Translations under genes and position numbers: made by a program
Origin: Fidelibacterota bacterium UBA2125
GTDB taxonomy: Bacteria > Fidelibacterota > Marinisomatia > Marinisomatales > S15-B10
NCBI GenBank assembly: GCA_002329125.1
Contig: DCXX01000134.1
Coordinates: 1-9,319, forward strand
Reading direction: 5' to 3'
DNA length: 9,319 bases
The notes under the pieces: model-generated
Told to the model about the DNA's origin: nothing
The model's database searches: none
Seen by the model: the letters and a program-made list of their open reading frames with translations, nothing else
Part shown: piece by piece, positions 7,746 through 9,319 of the stretch
How positions within the stretch are numbered: position 1 is the stretch's first letter
Layout of the letters: the number at the start of each line of letters is the position of its first letter

Positions 7746-8069
7746 TTTTTCGAAAGCAGCACCATTTTTTTTGAATAAGGGCTCAGCTGTATTAGTTCTT
7801 TTTACAATATCACCGTAGGATGTGTATTGCTCTTTAAGCGAAAGATAAATAGGCGAATTTTGCGAACCCGTCGGAAACTGTTTTTTTATAGCTCTCTCTA
7901 TACTCTTGAAAGAACTTTCCGTTTCTTTTACAGTGGCAAGGGCATCTTTGACACGTGCGCTAAACTGGTCCCTGCTGTAGGTCTGCGCAGATAGAGATGT
8001 TAGGAGAAAAAAGAACAGGCCGGTGAATAAACACCGGAAAGTGTGACAACCCTTAAGACTTGGGGCTAT
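7746..8069 (-). other. Probable N-terminal coding extension of the coiled-coil protein, lacking a conventional start codon
   Basis: The frame of the 5799-7745 gene stays open upstream to a TGA at 8123-8121, with no ATG, GTG or TTG anywhere before 7745. Two things show that this DNA is coding. Bases 8036-7983 encode a signal-peptide-like segment (RCLFTGLFFFLLTSLSAQ, cleavage likely near SAQ). Bases about 7964-7800 encode a further repeat copy (FSARV, then ESSFKSIE, KKQFPTGSQNSPIYLSLKEQY) that aligns with the copies inside the gene. Three explanations are possible. One is a rare start such as ATA at 8069-8067, overlapping the argF stop. Another is an indel in the six-T run (minus strand, 8012-8007): removing one T would join a GTG at 8034 or a TTG at 8049 to the frame, giving the leader VFIHRPVLFLLLTSLSAQ. 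The third is genuine loss of the start. Confidence 0.7.
8007..8037 (-). terminator. Terminator-like hairpin after argF
   Basis: On the minus strand CCGGTG (8037-8032), loop TTTATT (8031-8026) and CACCGG (8025-8020) form a perfect 6-bp GC-rich stem. It is followed by CCTGTTC and a run of six T (8012-8007). It begins about 28 nt after the argF stop, where a Rho-independent terminator would sit, but the T run is offset by seven bases and the same bases encode the putative signal peptide of the next gene. It may act as a weak terminator or attenuator, or be a by-product of coding. Confidence 0.35.
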
Positions 8070-8077
8070 GTTGCCCC
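8062..8077 (-). repeat. Short GC stem-loop across the argF stop codon
   Basis: GGGGC and GCCCC arms of 5 bp enclose a 6-nt loop, and the argF stop TAG lies at the loop/stem boundary. It is followed within 25 nt by the terminator-like hairpin at 8020-8037. Together they may control read-through or re-initiation into the downstream gene. The stem is short enough to arise by chance. Confidence 0.25.
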
Positions 8078-8986
8078 CATGAGTGTGACCATGATCGCTT
8101 TCTGGACATGCATCCTGTTCTCAGCTTCATCAAAGACAATGGACTGAGGGCTGTCGATCACATCGTCCGTCACCTCATCGCCTCGATGTGCTGGAAGACA
8201 ATGGAGAAAGTAGGCCTTTTCGCCAGCAGCCTCCATCAGTTCTGAATTGACTTGGAACGGCTGGAATATTTTCGCCCTTTCTTCCGTTTCTTCTTCCTGC
8301 CCCATACTTGCCCAAACGTCAGTATAGACAACATCAGAACCTGTTGCAATATCAAATGGGTCATGGGAGATAACAATTTCACTCAAGCCGGTTGAACGCG
8401 TCTTTTCAACCAGTTCCTGGTCAGGGTCATACCCCTCCGGACATGCCAGTCCCAACTGCATAGGCAGTCGCTGAGCAAGAAAAAGCCATGAATGAAAAAC
8501 ATTATTTCCGTCTCCGATGAATGAAATCTTCAGATCATCCAGATGACCCCGGTGTTCTAATACCGTATAAATGTCTGCCATGACCTGGCACGGATGATTG
8601 TAGTCCGTGAGGCCGTTGATGACCGGCACAGTGGCATGCTCGGCCAGCTGGAGGATATGCTCATGATCGAAAACACGTGCCATGATTAGATCGTTATAGC
8701 GGGAGAAAAGCTGAGCCAGATCCTTCACCGCCTCACGCTTCCCTAGTCCCACATCAGCCGGCCCCAGAAAAAGCGCATGTCCACCGAGCTGGCACATACC
8801 GGTCTCAAATGAGACGCGGGTCCGGGCCGACGGTTTCTGAAAGATCATTGCTAGTGTTTTACCCCTGAGAAGATGATGAGGCTTCCCTTTGTGAGTCTCC
8901 ATTTTCAAGCGGGTGGAAAGATCAAAAATAGCTTGAATTTCTTCCGCTGAGAAATCTGTTATGTGCAGAAAATCTTTATTCAACAA
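8066..8986 (-). CDS. argF: Ornithine carbamoyltransferase
   Basis: This cytoplasmic enzyme joins carbamoyl phosphate and L-ornithine to make citrulline, the sixth step of arginine synthesis. The 306-residue protein has the usual family length and all hallmark motifs: the carbamoyl-phosphate loop KPSARTR (51-57, S53/R55/R57), R104, HPCQ (131-134), GDGNNV (158-163), the ornithine loop DVWASMG (223-229), and the catalytic HCLPAHRG (262-269). Every active-site residue I can check is present. DVWASMG favours ornithine over the acetyl- or succinyl-ornithine variants. The start is one of two adjacent TTG codons (8986 or 8983), because the first in-frame ATG is at residue 29, inside the conserved domain. 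Only A/T-rich sequence precedes it, without a clear ribosome site. It follows the hslU stop by 15 nt in the same frame, so cotranscription with hslU is likely. A biosynthetic rather than catabolic role is inferred from the absence of arcA/arcC neighbours in view. Confidence 0.95.
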   Translation of the reverse strand: MLNKDFLHITDFSAEEIQAIFDLSTRLKMETHKGKPHHLLRGKTLAMIFQKPSARTRVSFETGMCQLGGHALFLGPADVGLGKREAVKDLAQLFSRYNDLIMARVFDHEHILQLAEHATVPVINGLTDYNHPCQVMADIYTVLEHRGHLDDLKISFIGDGNNVFHSWLFLAQRLPMQLGLACPEGYDPDQELVEKTRSTGLSEIVISHDPFDIATGSDVVYTDVWASMGQEEETEERAKIFQPFQVNSELMEAAGEKAYFLHCLPAHRGDEVTDDVIDSPQSIVFDEAENRMHVQKAIMVTLMGAT

Positions 8987-9001
8987 TTTATTTAATTTGA
9001 A

Positions 9002-9319
9002 TTAGAGAATATACCTGCTGAGGTCCTGATCCTGCACAATCTCCGACAGTCGACTCACGACCATCTCTTTCGTGATTGAGACAGACTCCGACGCAACTTC
9101 AGATTTTTCAAACAGGATATCCTCCAGTAAAGTAGTCATAATTGTGTGGAGCCGCCGGGCACCAATATTTTCCGTCGCTTCATTCACCTCAGTGGCAATC
9201 TGAGCGATGGCACTGATGGCCCCTTTCGTGAATTTCAGTTTCACTCCTTCTGTCTCCAGAAGGGCCGTGTATTGCTTGATCAATGCGTTCTGGGGGTGAG
9301 TAAGGATCTTGATAAAATC
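9002..9319 (-). CDS. hslU: HslU, ATPase subunit of the HslUV protease (C-terminal part only)
   Basis: Only the last 105 codons are in the window; the start and the Walker motifs lie beyond base 9319. HslU is the AAA+ unfoldase that feeds proteins into the HslV peptidase in the cytoplasm. The visible part begins DFIKILTHPQNALIKQY and matches the family's C-terminal region: LLETEGVKLKF, VNEATENIGARRLHT (the sensor-2 arginines in GARR), and the terminal DLSRYIL. In HslU the last residues insert between HslV subunits and activate the peptidase. That tail is intact here, so the protein is probably functional. A TTG at 9283 is an internal Leu codon, not the start. The upstream neighbour would commonly be hslV, but it is not visible. 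argF follows after 15 nt. Confidence 0.95.
   Translation of the reverse strand, partial: DFIKILTHPQNALIKQYTALLETEGVKLKFTKGAISAIAQIATEVNEATENIGARRLHTIMTTLLEDILFEKSEVASESVSITKEMVVSRLSEIVQDQDLSRYIL

Noticed and set aside
8060..8245. Plus-strand frame of 61 codons opposite the argF 3' end
   Set aside because: It is antisense to the conserved HCLPAHRG region of argF, so coding constraint explains the open frame.
1..9319. CRISPR array, tRNA/rRNA gene, insertion sequence or defence system
   Set aside because: I saw no regularly spaced direct repeats, cloverleaf, transposase motif or terminal inverted repeats. The DNA is almost fully occupied by chromosomal-type genes.

Overview
The window looks like chromosomal DNA from a diderm (Gram-negative) bacterium. 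It encodes a lipid A pathway enzyme, two lipoproteins, two proteins with Sec-type signal sequences, and an apparent outer-membrane protein. Base composition is moderate, TTG is used as a start codon, and the secreted-protein style resembles the FCB group. In particular, the zinc peptidase joined to a TolB-like propeller and a membrane barrel, and the Bacteroidota-style LpxH, fit that group. My best guess is Candidatus Marinimicrobia (Neomarinimicrobiota), but this is inference from gene style and not a database match.

Layout from left to right. Bases 1-2152 (minus) hold most of a large exported protein: signal peptide, gluzincin metallopeptidase domain (HELVH plus a downstream NEG), six PD40/TolB-type propeller blades, then the start of what looks like an outer-membrane barrel, cut by the window edge. 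A divergent intergenic region (2153-2316) carries a strong sigma70-type promoter for this gene and a 6-bp inverted repeat beside its -35 box. Bases 2317-5796 (plus) form a tight three-gene operon: an LpxH-type UDP-2,3-diacylglucosamine diphosphatase, a HEAT-repeat lipoprotein (20-nt overlap), and a coiled-coil lipoprotein with two C-terminal beta domains (ATGA overlap). The operon runs into a convergent minus-strand gene with only 2 bp between the stop codons.

Bases 9319-5799 (minus) read hslU (3' end only), argF, then a long exported coiled-coil repeat protein. All are close enough to be cotranscribed. The link between argF and the coiled-coil gene is the oddest place in the window. The reading frame continues about 100 codons upstream of the first conventional start (ATG at 7745), through another copy of the protein's internal repeat and a clear signal-peptide-like segment. 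No ATG, GTG or TTG is available in that frame. A terminator-like hairpin lies over the signal-peptide codons.

Taken together, the window mixes housekeeping genes (lipid A, arginine, HslUV proteolysis) with four exported proteins I cannot assign to a characterised system: a protease-propeller-barrel fusion, a HEAT lipoprotein, a coiled-coil/Sm-like/FxLYD-like lipoprotein, and a four-repeat coiled-coil protein. A shared role in the cell envelope is plausible but is inference. I saw no tRNA, rRNA, CRISPR array, insertion sequence or phage gene.
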